In this document: positions 11,158-22,200 of the stretch, piece by piece | Layout of the letters: each line of letters opens with the position of its first letter | Position numbering within the stretch: the first letter of the stretch is position 1 | NCBI GenBank assembly: GCA_011033025.1 | Contig: WFMF01000110.1 | Span: forward strand, 124,001-188,000 | DNA: 64,000 nucleotides | Direction of reading: 5' to 3' | Source of the DNA: Beroe forskalii | Lineage: Eukaryota > Ctenophora > Nuda > Beroida > Beroidae | Notes under the pieces: model-generated | Database searches by the model: none | What the model was told of the DNA's origin: nothing | The model's input: the letters and a program-made list of their open reading frames with translations, nothing else | Made by a program: the position numbers and the translations under genes

Positions 11158-14100
11158 TCATCTGCTGTAACTACTCGAGCTCCTTTTCCTCCTGCTCCTG
11201 TCACGTGATCTGCTCCTATCACGTGACCTCTTCCTGTCACGTGACTTGCTTCTGCTGCTACTAGACGAGCTGCTACTGCTGCTGCTACTACTGCTAGATC
11301 TGCGTTTCCTGTCCCGAGAACTCCTCTTAGACCGCTTCGGCGAACGACTTCTCGAACGACTTCGTTGGTCGTTTTTCCGGGATCTCTCCCGAGAGCTTCG
11401 TCGACGATTGGACGACTGACTGCCGGACACTCGGCGACTTCGTTCACGACTCCTACTCCGACGAGAGGAGCTCTGTCGGCTCCGGTCACGACTTTTGCTG
11501 TGAGATCGGGTGTTTAGCGATCTGCTGTCAGAGATTTTCCGGCTTCTCTCTCGACTCTTTGATCTGCTCCGCGAAGCAGGGCGTTTGATGGTTCTTTCTT
11601 TGGATCTGAGGGAATGTTTCAGGTTAATTTCAGGGTGTACCTTCGCACAGCTGAAGCCTGAAGATGAGAACACGAATTCAGATATTTTATTTTTTGCACT
11701 AAGTATCCTAAATTGGAACTTTGAGAACGGGTAGATGATACCTGCTCCGAGATACGCTCTTCGACTTTTCTCTGCTCTTTTCATCTTTCTTTTTCGATGC
11801 ATCGTCATCTTTTTCATCACCCGAACTGGTTAAGGGTTGCAAACATAAATGAACTGAATTCCAAATTTTGGCGGAAAAATTCAGGATTCAGTCAATAATA
11901 AGAGATCAATTCATAATGGGAAAGGGCTACATAATTTTTAGTGATGCTTTAATTCTCAATTCTTCATCATGAAAGAATAGTATCCACAAAACTCATGAAT
12001 AGATGTAAAAAAGTAACAAGATGGTCTATGATAACAGTGAGATGCATAGATTTAAAAGTAACGAGAGAGTTACCTGTGTAAGGGGGATACCTTACCTCTC
12101 CTCTTCACTGTCGTCGAGGGCGTATCTCGACATATCCTCCTCCTCCCCTGACTCCTCCTCAGCAGTGGGGAGCGCTGAGGAACCCCCACCGCCCACACTT
12201 GGAGCGGTGCCAGAAGTGGGGGTTATTGCCGAGGTGGAGTTCTTACGGCTCTTCTTCAGACGACCGAACTGGGGAGATTGGGGTTGTGGATTTGTGAACT
12301 GCCCAACGTTTATCCAGATTTGGGGAAATATTTAAAGAGGTTGGGTGCAATGGCTGAAGCCCCCGAAAGAGAAATGCGAAGTAATCAGGAAATAGTCATT
12401 ATTATTGTTCAAGAGAAGGTCTCAACTCACATCGTCGTACTCGTCGTCACTCTCCACGTTGTCCTTATACTCGACCACGCCCCTCTCATTGAACCCGCCC
12501 CCTGCTCCCGTCCTTTCCTCCACCTTCCCAAACTTGGGGGCGTGGCAGATGTTGCAATCTGAAATATTTTGATGCTTATAATGTTTAAATCTACCTTTTA
12601 AGGTATTTAATAAGCACAGTTGTCCAAAACAGGGGGTCAAGATATCATAGCCAAATTGTGCCTATTTTTGGTCAACTGTAAATCGTTTTAAACTTATTTG
12701 TAACCCAAAAAATAGTTTCCAACACTTTTTGGCACTCAAAAACCTCCTAAAATATTTTTTTCGTCGAATTTTCGGGTATTTTTGATTCCCCAAAAAGCAC
12801 ACCTGGGTTCAAATTATTTAACACAAGGGTAGATATTCAATCTCATGCGGTATAAAAATGCTTTAAAGAGAAAGCCAATAGCCTAACGATGCCAGAACTT
12901 TTTGAATTTCAAAAAAATATTGATCACAAGCAAAGTTATGACAATTTTAACACCAAAAATCAGGAAAAATTCCAAAAAAATGTTGCTTTTCTATACTTGA
13001 TAGCCTTAAATAGTCGATTGAGCCAATCACATCGATATCATAGTCTCAAATGACTTATTTAGCTCTGCTGTGACTATTTCTAAAGTATTCAATCATTTTT
13101 GACATCATTTGGCTTACAAATTTCACAAAAATGCAAATTTTTGGCCTCCAGATTTCTTGAAAAATTGTTAAAAATCGGCAATTTTTTCGTTTAAAAAATA
13201 ATCTTCTGAAAAAGCCTCAAAAAACCCCAACTAGGTCTTTACAGCATCTGTTAGAGTATGAATCAAGCTTTCAAATGGTACTAAGGAATAAGGCGCCCCA
13301 TGGCGCCCCAACAACGATATGTGGTAGTTTATGCCCAAAAAATTCCAAAAAATAGGACCAAAAATTAAAAAAATCCTAAAAATTTGGTATAAAACATATT
13401 AAAAAACGGATTTTTGCATCTTATTCAACAGAAAATGAACTTTCTGGAGCAGTTATCATTACAGCACAGTTTATCAACAATTTCCAGCTATTTTAAGCCT
13501 TTCAAGTGATATTTTGACTGCCAAAAATGAAAAAAATTGACAGCCTAAATTTTCTGCATTTTCAGCAGATCATAACTTTTTGCTTATAACAGATTTTTAA
13601 TTACAGTTCTTTGCCTAAGATATCATGGTGGACAACTGTGATAAGGAAAGCGGGATTGAGTGATAGGTTGAAATGCTGCCCAGCAGATGGCTGATAGCTG
13701 CAGCTGACGAAGTACCCAGAAAGATTTCAAAAGGAAAACAACAAAGTCAAAGCCTCACAACTATTTACTTTGCACACTACTCACCAGCTCTCCTTGCCCA
13801 GTTGACATTCCCACAGGTGGAGCACTGCCAGTCCTCCGCAGAGAACAGTCCCTTGCTCTTCTCAGCCATGTGTTTCCCGATACTCAGCCCTCCCAGCTTT
13901 ACCTTAGACTTGTTGAGGGGCTTCGGGGCTTTGCAACGGTTACACTCAACTCGCCGGGCGTAGTTGATGTTCCCACAGCTGGGGGAGATGCAGGTGTTAG
14001 GAAGTCGTGACAAATAGAATCGAGAAAGAACATTCAGAACAATGTACATGTGCCACAGAATTAGAAGCAAGCAATTTCTAGAACCAAGCCAATCCTAGAG

Positions 14101-14233
14101 TGCGATATTACCGGGTTAATTGCACTGATATCCCACAGCCTTCTTCCTCGCAGGTCCAATCCCCTTCCGACATCTTGAAACCAGGGGGTCCTCCTCCACC
14201 AGACCCATTCCTGGTCCTCTCAACCTCATCCAT
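11158..14233 (-). CDS. ZRANB2: ZRANB2-like splicing factor: two RanBP2 zinc fingers and an RS domain
   Basis: Exons in transcription order: 14112-14233, 13785-13978, 12431-12558, 12096-12268, 11742-11825, 11158-11605. The product, about 382 residues, has a first RanBP2 finger (SEGDWTCEEEGCG..NINYARRVECNRC), the linker EKSKGLFSA, a second finger (DWQCSTCGNVNWARRADCNIC), the diagnostic block KVEERTGAGGGFNERG, an acidic region and a long Ser/Arg domain ending in poly-Ser and SRDRSR repeats. Family members bind GGU-containing RNA through the fingers and affect splice-site choice in the nucleus. The first intron is odd. The only in-frame GT donor (14111) inserts nine residues into finger 1, and a 9-bp direct repeat lies at the two expected finger boundaries. 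The other introns are normal GT-AG. Confidence 0.94.
12615..13640. mobile_element. Non-autonomous DNA transposon with CAC-type ends (Transib-like)
   Basis: The element lies in ZRANB2 intron 2. It has perfect 12-bp terminal inverted repeats, CACAGTTGTCCA at 12615-12626 and its complement at 13629-13640, flanked by the 5-bp direct repeat ATAAG (12610-12614 and 13641-13645). The 1026-bp interior is AT-rich and codes for nothing. Ends beginning CAC with a 5-bp target duplication are the hallmark of Transib elements, relatives of the RAG recombinase source. A different superfamily is possible because no transposase is present. Confidence 0.7.
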
Positions 14234-14483
14234 GCTATAAAAGAAGGGAGTTAGTGTGCACTAAATAGAGGAAAATTAGACAAGTAAATTAAAGGAATCA
14301 ATTGATTTTATGCTATCTGAGCCCAGTTTAGGGAATTGGCTATAATTTAATCTGTCATTTGAAATCGTATAAAGTAGATCATAGAAAATTGATTAATCGG
14401 GGACAGAGTGCAAGTAAAAAACTGAATAGATCGTTCACAATGAAACATCAAATTTTCAATAAATAAAAAGTCCTAAAACCAAT

Positions 14484-14973
14484 TTATTTCCCGTTCCTCT
14501 TGCATGACCCGAGTTCTGTCTTCTTCTTGCCGCTGACCTTCTTCTTCCTGTTCTTCAGTTCCTTCCTCTGTCTCGTCCTCCTGTCTTGTCCTTCTTGGTC
14601 GGGGTAACAATTTTGAAAGTTCTGAAAATGTGTATTCAATCCGTATGAGGGAAGAAAGATTCAAGGAAAATCGGACAAACATTGAAAGTTGAACATAGAA
14701 TAAACTTTGACAACACAGACTAAACATCAAGTAAATGAATCAATTAAACATAAACTTATTGAAATTCAATTGTAAAAGTATAAGATAATTTTAAGTATAA
14801 GTCAAATATCAACAATTTTGAATATTTTGTAAAACAATTAAATTTTTGAAATTATAGGGGTTGAAAACAAGATATCGACAACCATTTGCCGTCTGCAACG
14901 GGCGGGATTTGTTAGATAATGGTCTGCTCAGGATTCGGTTCGTGATGAACTTTCGCGTTCTGATCGTTGCCAT
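14484..14973 (-). pseudogene. RPS24: Broken copy of ribosomal protein S24 (eS24)
   Basis: The 5' part (14922-14973) encodes MATIRTRKFITNRILS, matching the RPS24 N-terminus. After a 31-bp interruption bounded by GCAGAC repeats, 14869-14896 encodes RQMVVDIL in the family's next position. The 3' part (14484-14621, behind a good acceptor TTTTCAG) encodes RRTRQRKELKNRKKKVSG and a lysine-rich tail ending at TAA, which matches the C-terminus. The central core of roughly 70 residues is missing between 14622 and 14868, which reads as AT-rich non-coding sequence. As an essential single-copy ribosomal gene it should have an intact version elsewhere; otherwise the assembly has lost sequence here. Confidence 0.75.
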
Positions 14974-15029
14974 GTTGGACTACTCAGGTCGCACAAGCCA
15001 ATTTAACTGAGTTAATATCGATTTGAAAT

Positions 15030-15870
15030 TAGAAACTTTAATTCGATAAATAGCGTAAGTTCTATTTCTCTGCATTTGATTCAATCCGTGCTAAATGAAG
15101 GAAGGTACAAGGAAAATCGGAAACCAAATATTTTTCTCAGTTCGCGTTTTTTCCAAAACTTGACCAAACCCGACTAAACTTCGGCTAAATGATTGATATT
15201 TTGCATAAACTTTTTACGTGAAATTCAGCAATTTTTGGATTTTGGCCAAAAATTTTTGTATAAAATAATTTTTCAAAAATCCGGCTCCATTTGTATCTGA
15301 ATAGTTTCACGTAAAAAAGAATTATGCAAAATATCAATCGTACAGTTATAAGTTTTGAGTAAAGTGCACTTTGAAAAAACGCGAACTGAGAAAATGGCGA
15401 TTTTGTGGTTTTTAGAGGTTTTTGGGACCAAATCGCCATTTTTTAGCAGCAATCAAGCCCAAACTTGCAGAGAATACATAATTCAACGCTATTTATCGAA
15501 TTGTTGGTTTCATTTAAAAATATCGATATTTGGCCAAGTTATGGCCAGAATTGCTTAGACGCGCGTATGCCCATATATGGCATACGTTTTGGCCATAACT
15601 CAGCCATTTTTGGAGATATCGACTTCAAATTTTTTATGGTAACTCAGGGACCATTATCTATCGATTGCACACCTCAAATCCCGCCCAAGTTGCTTTTTGA
15701 AAAAATATGCCCATTTGTGCCCATTTTGGGCATGGCGCCACGGCGGGCGCCAGTGGGTCTGGGGGGTACCAAACCTGGCAAAAAGTTGGCCCATGGGGTA
15801 TACCTTTGGGTCAACCGTTATCTCAGAAACGTGTTTTCCCAAAAATTTGGCTTGAACCCCCCCTTATGTA
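15030..15870. mobile_element. Foldback element related to the palindrome at 55-56.5 kb
   Basis: Inverted arms pair around a centre near 15265: TGATATTTTGCATAAAC at about 15190 with its complement near 15335, CTCAGTTCGCGTTTT near 15137 with 15370-15395, and CGATAAATAGCG near 15045 with 15490-15500. The right flank continues to 15870 with sequence homologous to the arms at 55255-55840 and 56030-56430, including the GGCATGGCGCCACGGCGG and ATCTATCGATTGCACACC blocks and the terminal C-run. The left arm is shorter, so it is a truncated copy. Open frames inside it are fortuitous. Confidence 0.7.
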
Positions 15871-16159
15871 ACGTTATTCAATTCTATCAATATTTGAACG
15901 CGAGTAAAGAGTTGATTCAAAAACATTGATCATCCCTGAAAAGCACTAGGATCAGATTATCCTCCGCATTTACACACATTTACAAGCATATCTACTGGAA
16001 TACAAGCAATACGAAATTCCGCTTGATTACTGTCTTTCATTGCAGTCAACCGACGTACATACTCTCTGCCAAGTCTGATTACTGAACTGACATTTCTGAG
16101 CAAGGTAAAACACATTTTCCAACAATAAACCAGGTTTTTGGATCTTCTGACACAAGACA

Positions 16160-18497
16160 TCACGAGAATGCATCGAGCTTGGCAATGTCAATAGAAAGGG
16201 TTTTCCTCTGGTCCAGCAGAGACTTGAAGCGGTCTTGCAGGACCTTTTCCCTTTCTGTCTGTCTCTGCACGTGCTCCTCAAGCTTCTGAAGTCTGTAAGG
16301 GATGATGCTCTGCTCAGCATTCCGCAGATTCTTGTACGTGACATCCTCGACTGAAACCGTGTCCAGTTGCTCGTTTATCTCCTCTATCTGCTTGGATAAC
16401 GCCATGGCTTTTAGCTTGGTAACCTCCCAGAATGACTTTCAGCTTTTTCTCGATCTTAGCAGCCTGCTTTGCCTCCTTCGTCATGAGTTGTCGGTTAACA
16501 TCCAGGGCCTTTTCCAGGTACTCGATCCTATCCTTCTTACTGGACATGGAGACCCGAGTGTACTTGCTCTGCGAGACATTGAACATCACCTCTCTATAAC
16601 ACTCTTCCCACACTTGAGAGTAGTCCTCCAGGTTCAGATCTCTGTGATTCATCCCTGTCTTCACTGTTTCTACTTCCTTCTTCAGCAACTCCCGCGCTTT
16701 CTGAAGGTCCTCATCAGAGTAAATAGGCAGATCAGGGACAGAGCTGGAGGGAGGGGGTTTGTTGCCGATGGGATGCTTCTTGGAGTCGTGTTTCAGGAGG
16801 GCCACCATCGTCTCCTTGATCTTCTCCTCTGCTGTTTGGAGGGCAGTTAGTTGGAAATCCCCCAGGTTGGCTCGTAAGATGGTGGTGTTGATTCCACAGG
16901 GACGTGGAAGAGCTCGCTGGATAACCTGACTTTCTCTCTTCCACTTCTCCTGGGCAGCTTTCCTCCGCTCCTCGGCTGTCATTTCGTCCAACACCTCCTG
17001 ATCTTCTACTTCATTTGATTTGACTTCCGGTTTCTCTGTTTCTTCGTCTTCAGGGAGAACAATCTCAAAGTCATTCTGAGGTTTGGGGAGGCTGGCAAGA
17101 CTTTCCTTGAGTGAGAGTTTAGAAACACCGTTTAACATGGGGGTGTCACCCCCAGTCCCTGTGTTGATGCTCAGCTGATCTCTGACAGACATGGGGGTCT
17201 GAGAACCGTTGACACTGGGGGTTGCTCCATCGAACTCACTGGCGTTGGCTGGTGTCCCCATCAGAGTGTTTGGGGTAGCCACTACTTTGCTCGCCGGGGT
17301 TGAGCCCCCAAAGTCCACTTCCTTGACATTTAGAGGGGTGTTGACACCCCCTTTGAGAGGGGTTTCCACGTTGGTAAGAGCCAGCATATTCTGAGCCTCC
17401 TCCATGATAGAGGCACCCGTGGCAGGGGTTCTGGGGGTCCTTAGTCCTGCACTCCCTGCAATAGCTGGCGTGTTGAAAGTGTAGTTAGAGAGGAGCATGT
17501 TGGAGGACCCTGACCCAGCAGCGTTAGCCTCAGCAGCAATGTTCTCACTGGTCCGTCCCATCTTAACCACCTCTTCCAGTTCTGACTCTGAGATCTGAGG
17601 GGCAGGAAGGACTAACTTAGACCTTTTCTTGGCGGGGTTTATCATGTTCATCTGGTTAGAGTTGTCTGACTGCCCCGGGGCATCCCCCTCCTGTCGCTTT
17701 GATATCTTATCCTTGTCCTTGTGTCTGTTCCTCTGCTCCTCCTCATCCCGCCTCTTCTCATCCAGCTCATGCAGCCGTAACTTCTTGTAGTTAGGGTCTG
17801 TCACGTCGATACTCTCACTCGAAGTGTCGTAGAATCCTAGCGCTGGTTTCTTCTCAAACGGTACCTCAGCATTGTAGTCAATGAGTCCCTTTCTCAGCCT
17901 TTTCTTCCGAACTTCAATCCCAGCAGCTTGCAGCTCTCGCCTCTTTTGAAGCGTTGCCAGCCGTCTGGCCTCCTCCAGCTGCTTCTCCCTAGCTTTACGT
18001 TTAGCTTTCTTACCCTGAGTGTTGGCAAGTCTGGCTCTTGCCTCCGCAAGCATCTCTTTCTCGTCCTCATCCATGTCAATAGGGTCCGGGCGGGCGGGTT
18101 TAGTCTCCGGGCACGGGTCTATCTCGCCAGGTCTCAGCCTCTTGGCGTCATCATCCACCTCCCCATCCTTCTTCTGGGCCTGCATGAGCAGGTAGTCGTA
18201 GTGCTCCAGACACTGGGCTGCAGTCCGGCCTACCAGGGGGGCGATGGTGCGCCACTGGGTGGGCATCAGCTTGGCAAGATGAAGTAGCTTCTCCTCCTCC
18301 TCCCGAGACCACTCCGTCTTCTTGATGCTAGGATCCAGCCACTCATACCACCGGGCTTTGCACTGCTTGGCAGACTTCCGGTGGAGAAGTGAGGCAATAC
18401 GAGACCACTGGTTCTTACCGTACTTCATGACGGCAGCCTTGAGAATCTCATCCTCGGTGTTCTTCCAGACACCGCCCTTGATATTAACACGAGGCAT
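16160..18497 (-). CDS. CDC5L: CDC5L / Cef1 spliceosome component, Myb-type; one-base frameshift
   Basis: This is an intronless gene with about 778 codons (human protein 802). Residues 1-107 hold two Myb repeats (KGGVWKNTEDEILKAAVMKY, then SREEEEKLLHLAKLMPTQW) nearly identical to human CDC5L. They are followed by the conserved PGEIDPCPETKPARPDPIDM block, a basic helix (GKKAKRKAREKQLEEARR), FEKKPALGFYDTS, a low-complexity TP-rich middle and a C-terminal coiled coil. The protein is a core subunit of the Prp19/NTC complex that activates the spliceosome. The frame from 18497 breaks at an A-run (T4 on plus, 16409-16412) just after LGGYQAK. Removing one A joins it to the frame starting AMALSKQIEEI, which ends at 16160 exactly as the family does. 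A sequencing error or very recent mutation is more likely than an old pseudogene. Confidence 0.97.
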
Positions 18498-19242
18498 CCT
18501 GGTACAAGGTTAAGTGGTTAAAAACAAGTGCACATCAGGATCACAGTAAAAAATATGCATGAAATTAATCAAATCCATCTGAAAAATATAATAAAATAAT
18601 GAAGCAATTTTTTCTTATGTGACACAATATCAGGTTTTTATAAGTTATGATGTAGCATTCTCAAAAAACTTTAAATGGCAGAAATCATAAAAGAAAATCT
18701 GCAATAATTTACAAGAACAATTTAACCACTAAATATCAATAATCAATTCACAATTTTGCACATAACAGTAGCCATTTATCAGGAAGAATGCGAGGGTTTC
18801 GAACTGCAATCAAATTCTCCTCTTAGGCTCATACAGACTGAGGCCGAGCACTTTCAACATTATTTCATGAAGAAAAAAGTATTTCAACAGCATACTTGAA
18901 GAGACTGAGACGCAAATGTCCTGAGAATGATAATTGATGAAGATCAATTATGGAAATTCGTCTTCAGCTCCCTTAATTATTTGGTATTTAGAAGAATTAA
19001 CGTTAAGAAGCAACTGCCATAATTCAACAAGAATTTGTCAAATTATCAGACAAAACAAAGATTTAACTTCACCTTTTTCTGCGCTTCTGATTCAAGGTAA
19101 TAATAAAGATAAATCCATCGATCATGGAAGATAAAACTCCTAACTGTTCCCCATGACACACCGCATATATTTTCTCACATCGAATTATTAACAATATAAT
19201 CGCATGCAAGTTTTTAGTGTACGACTGACCGCTCTCCTCCGT
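18498..19242. other. Spacer between CDC5L and SGTA
   Basis: AT-rich, with no recognisable exon, repeat or hairpin. It should hold the CDC5L 5' region and the SGTA 3' UTR. Confidence 0.6.
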
Positions 19243-22200
19243 CTACGGAGCCTCTGGGTCCTCACTGCCAGGGGGCCTGAATTGCCGGCGTAGCTGATCC
19301 ATCATGTCTGGGTTCTGGGCTTCGAAACTCTCTGCCATCTGTCGTAGCGCAGGATTGAAATGGACATCGCAGTGAGGACGAACGAAATGAACATGACGGT
19401 GAACAGGACGAATTTAATCTTTTAAAATTGCATTTTTATTAGTTTAAATTGTCTATTAGACAGAAAAAGGGATTCTAGGATCTGTTGAAAAGAACGTTGA
19501 AATGATTACGAGGATAAACAGTACATTTTCACAGTTTATTCAACAAAACATCAGTTATCAGTATGAGCCAAGGGATGCTCATTGCTCATTCCACTCACTT
19601 GCTCATCATCGCGTTGATATCGAAGTTCTCCGGCAAGCCCCCTGCTGCTCCTCCCTCCGCTGCACCCCCCATTCCGGGCATACCAGGCATGCCCCCGGCA
19701 GCCAGGAACTGGTCTGCCATCTGCTGGAAGGCCTGCTGCATGTTGGGATCCTGCATGAACTGCTGAGCCATGTTCATGAAGGCCGGGTTGTTGAGGATCT
19801 GGGAGAAGTCCATGCCGCCCATGTTAGGCATGCCGGGGAGCCCACCAGCACCACCGCCTTGAGGGGAATTCTGTGATGCTTCTCCGGAGGGGGAGAGGGA
19901 TAGAATATTCATATCAGAAACGACACAGAATACATAAATACAGAAAAAGTTCTTACTTTGAGGGTTGAGTGGTCCGGCACTGACTTTCTCCCTCACGGCA
20001 TCCAGGTTGTCCTTGTAGCTCTGATTGTTGGGGTCCAATCTCAGCGCGTTCAGGTAGCAGTCCTCCGCTTCCTTCAACTTGTTCAGGCTCAAGTAGGCGA
20101 AACCCATCCTTGCAAAGGCTTTGCTGTACTCTGGGTCAAGTTTCAGAGCGTCTTTCGCGTCGGTGACGGCCAAGTCGTGGCGATTCAACTTAGAGTAAGG
20201 TGATGTTATTAAACGCTTTTTCGGAAAGATAATTGGAGTGAAGATGATCTTAGAAAGGCGTTGAATATAAAATATGGTGATATGTTTTAGGAGAATCCAA
20301 GACAGGCTATGAATACTGAAAAATGACAGTAAAGATGGTCTAAGACGGGCTGTGAACACTGAAAAATGACAGTAAAGATGGTCAAAGACAGGCTGTCAAC
20401 ACTGGAAAATGACGGTAAAGATGGTCTAAGACAGGTCGTGGCGATTCAACTTGGAGTAAGCGGCTGCTCTGTTGCAGTAGTAGGTGGCGAAGGGGAACAC
20501 TTCGATAGCTTCAGTGTACTTCTCTACTGCCTCCTCGTACTTATTCTGTTTCATCAACTCGTTTCCTGGGAACGGAAACATCAGTTCAGTGAAATCGATG
20601 AAATGAGGACAAACAGTATACTTACAGTAAAACTAAGCATTGTCATTGAGAATGGGAGGGCAGCCTAAAATAGGGAGCCCTGAAATAGTAGTCAATGAGG
20701 CGTATATGAGACATAAACTGACAAATCCGGGAAGGATTCCTGGTTGATTACTAACCCTCGTCCTTGAGCGCGTTAGCTTTGATCTCCTCGTCTTTGGTTG
20801 CTACTTTAGGGGGAGGAGGGGCGGGGAACACCTCGTCAAATAGGGTCTGCAGAGGTTTGTCTACTTTCAGGCGTGCTGTCTGCACGGGGTCTGTGATGTC
20901 AACGCCAAGCGCTTCCTTCAGACACTGGTTGGCAACTGAAACAGCAGGGCTGTTAACAGATTGTGTGTGGAATGTTGCTCCAGTGGACTGAGCCCTGTCC
21001 CAGGGTACTCCAAATACACTGTGTATACCCGTGTTTACAAGATGCACTAGACTCAGACACGGTGTACACACTTTAGATGTATACACTATACAAAATTCTA
21101 CACGTTGTATAAACTATACACTTTGTATACACTGTACACGTTGTATAAACGTACACTAGGCACGGTGTATACACGTACACTATGCACTGTGTATACACTA
21201 TACACTGTGTATACACTATACACGGTGTATACACTATACACAGTGTATAAATTATACACGGTGCATACACTATACACGGTGTATACACTGTACACGTTGT
21301 ATAAACGTACACTAGACACGGTGTATACACGTACACTATGCACGGTGTATACACTATACACTGTGTATACACAATACACGGTGTATACACTTTACACGGT
21401 GTATACACTAAACACGATGTATCAATTATACACTCGTCAAGGAAGGCGTGGTAGTCGTAGGATGGGCTGGTCATCACTCGTCAAGGAAGGCGTGGTAGGA
21501 GTAGGAAGGACTGGTCATCATTCGTCAAGGAAGGCGTGGTAGTCGTAGGGGGGGTTGGTCATCAGTCATCACTCGTCAAGGAAGGCGTGGTAGTAATAGG
21601 ATGGGCTGGTCATCACTCGTCAAGGAAGGCGTGGTAGAAGTAGGAGGGGCTGGTCATCACTCGTCATAGAAGGCGTGGTAGTCGTAGGAGGGGTTCGTCA
21701 TCACTCGTCAAGGAAGGCGTGGTAGTAATAGGATGGGCTGGTCATCACTCGTCAAGGAAGGCGTGGTAGTAGTAGGAGGGGCTGGTCATCACTCGTCAAG
21801 GAAGGCGTGGTAGGACGGGCTGGTCATCACTCGTCAAGGAAGGCGTGGTAGGAGTAGGAAGGACTGGTCATCACTCGTCAAGGAAGGCGTGGTAGTCGTA
21901 GGAGGGGTTGGTCATCACTCGTCAAGGAAGGCGTGGTAGTAATAGGATGGGCTGGTCATCACTCGTCAAGGAAGGCGTGGTAGGAGTAGGAAGGACTGGT
22001 CATCACTCATCAAGGAAGGCGTGGTAGTCGTAGGAGGGGTTGGTCATAACTCGTCAAGGAAGGCGTGGTAGTAATAGGATGGGCTGGTCATCACTCGTCA
22101 AGGAAGGCGTGGTAGTAGTAGGAGGGGCTGGTCATCACTCGTCAAGGAAGGCGTGGTAGTAGTAGGAGGGGCTGGTCATCACTCGTCAAGGAAGGCGTGG

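Noticed and set aside
11158-11240. Several CACGTGA motifs that could be E-boxes
   Set aside because: They fall in the codons of the ZRANB2 Ser/Arg domain (TCACGTGAC, Ser-Arg-Asp) and are explained by coding repeats.
12615-12660. A full RAG recombination signal (heptamer, spacer, nonamer)
   Set aside because: Only the heptamer-like end is present; no A-rich nonamer at 12 or 23 bases.
15465-15929. 154-residue plus-strand frame
   Set aside because: It lies in the foldback element; related frames appear in both directions at 55-56.5 kb as an effect of the inverted arms.
21073-21542. Long Tyr/Thr/Val-rich open frames on both strands
   Set aside because: They are translations of the GTATACAC tandem array; the same pattern occurs in several frames.
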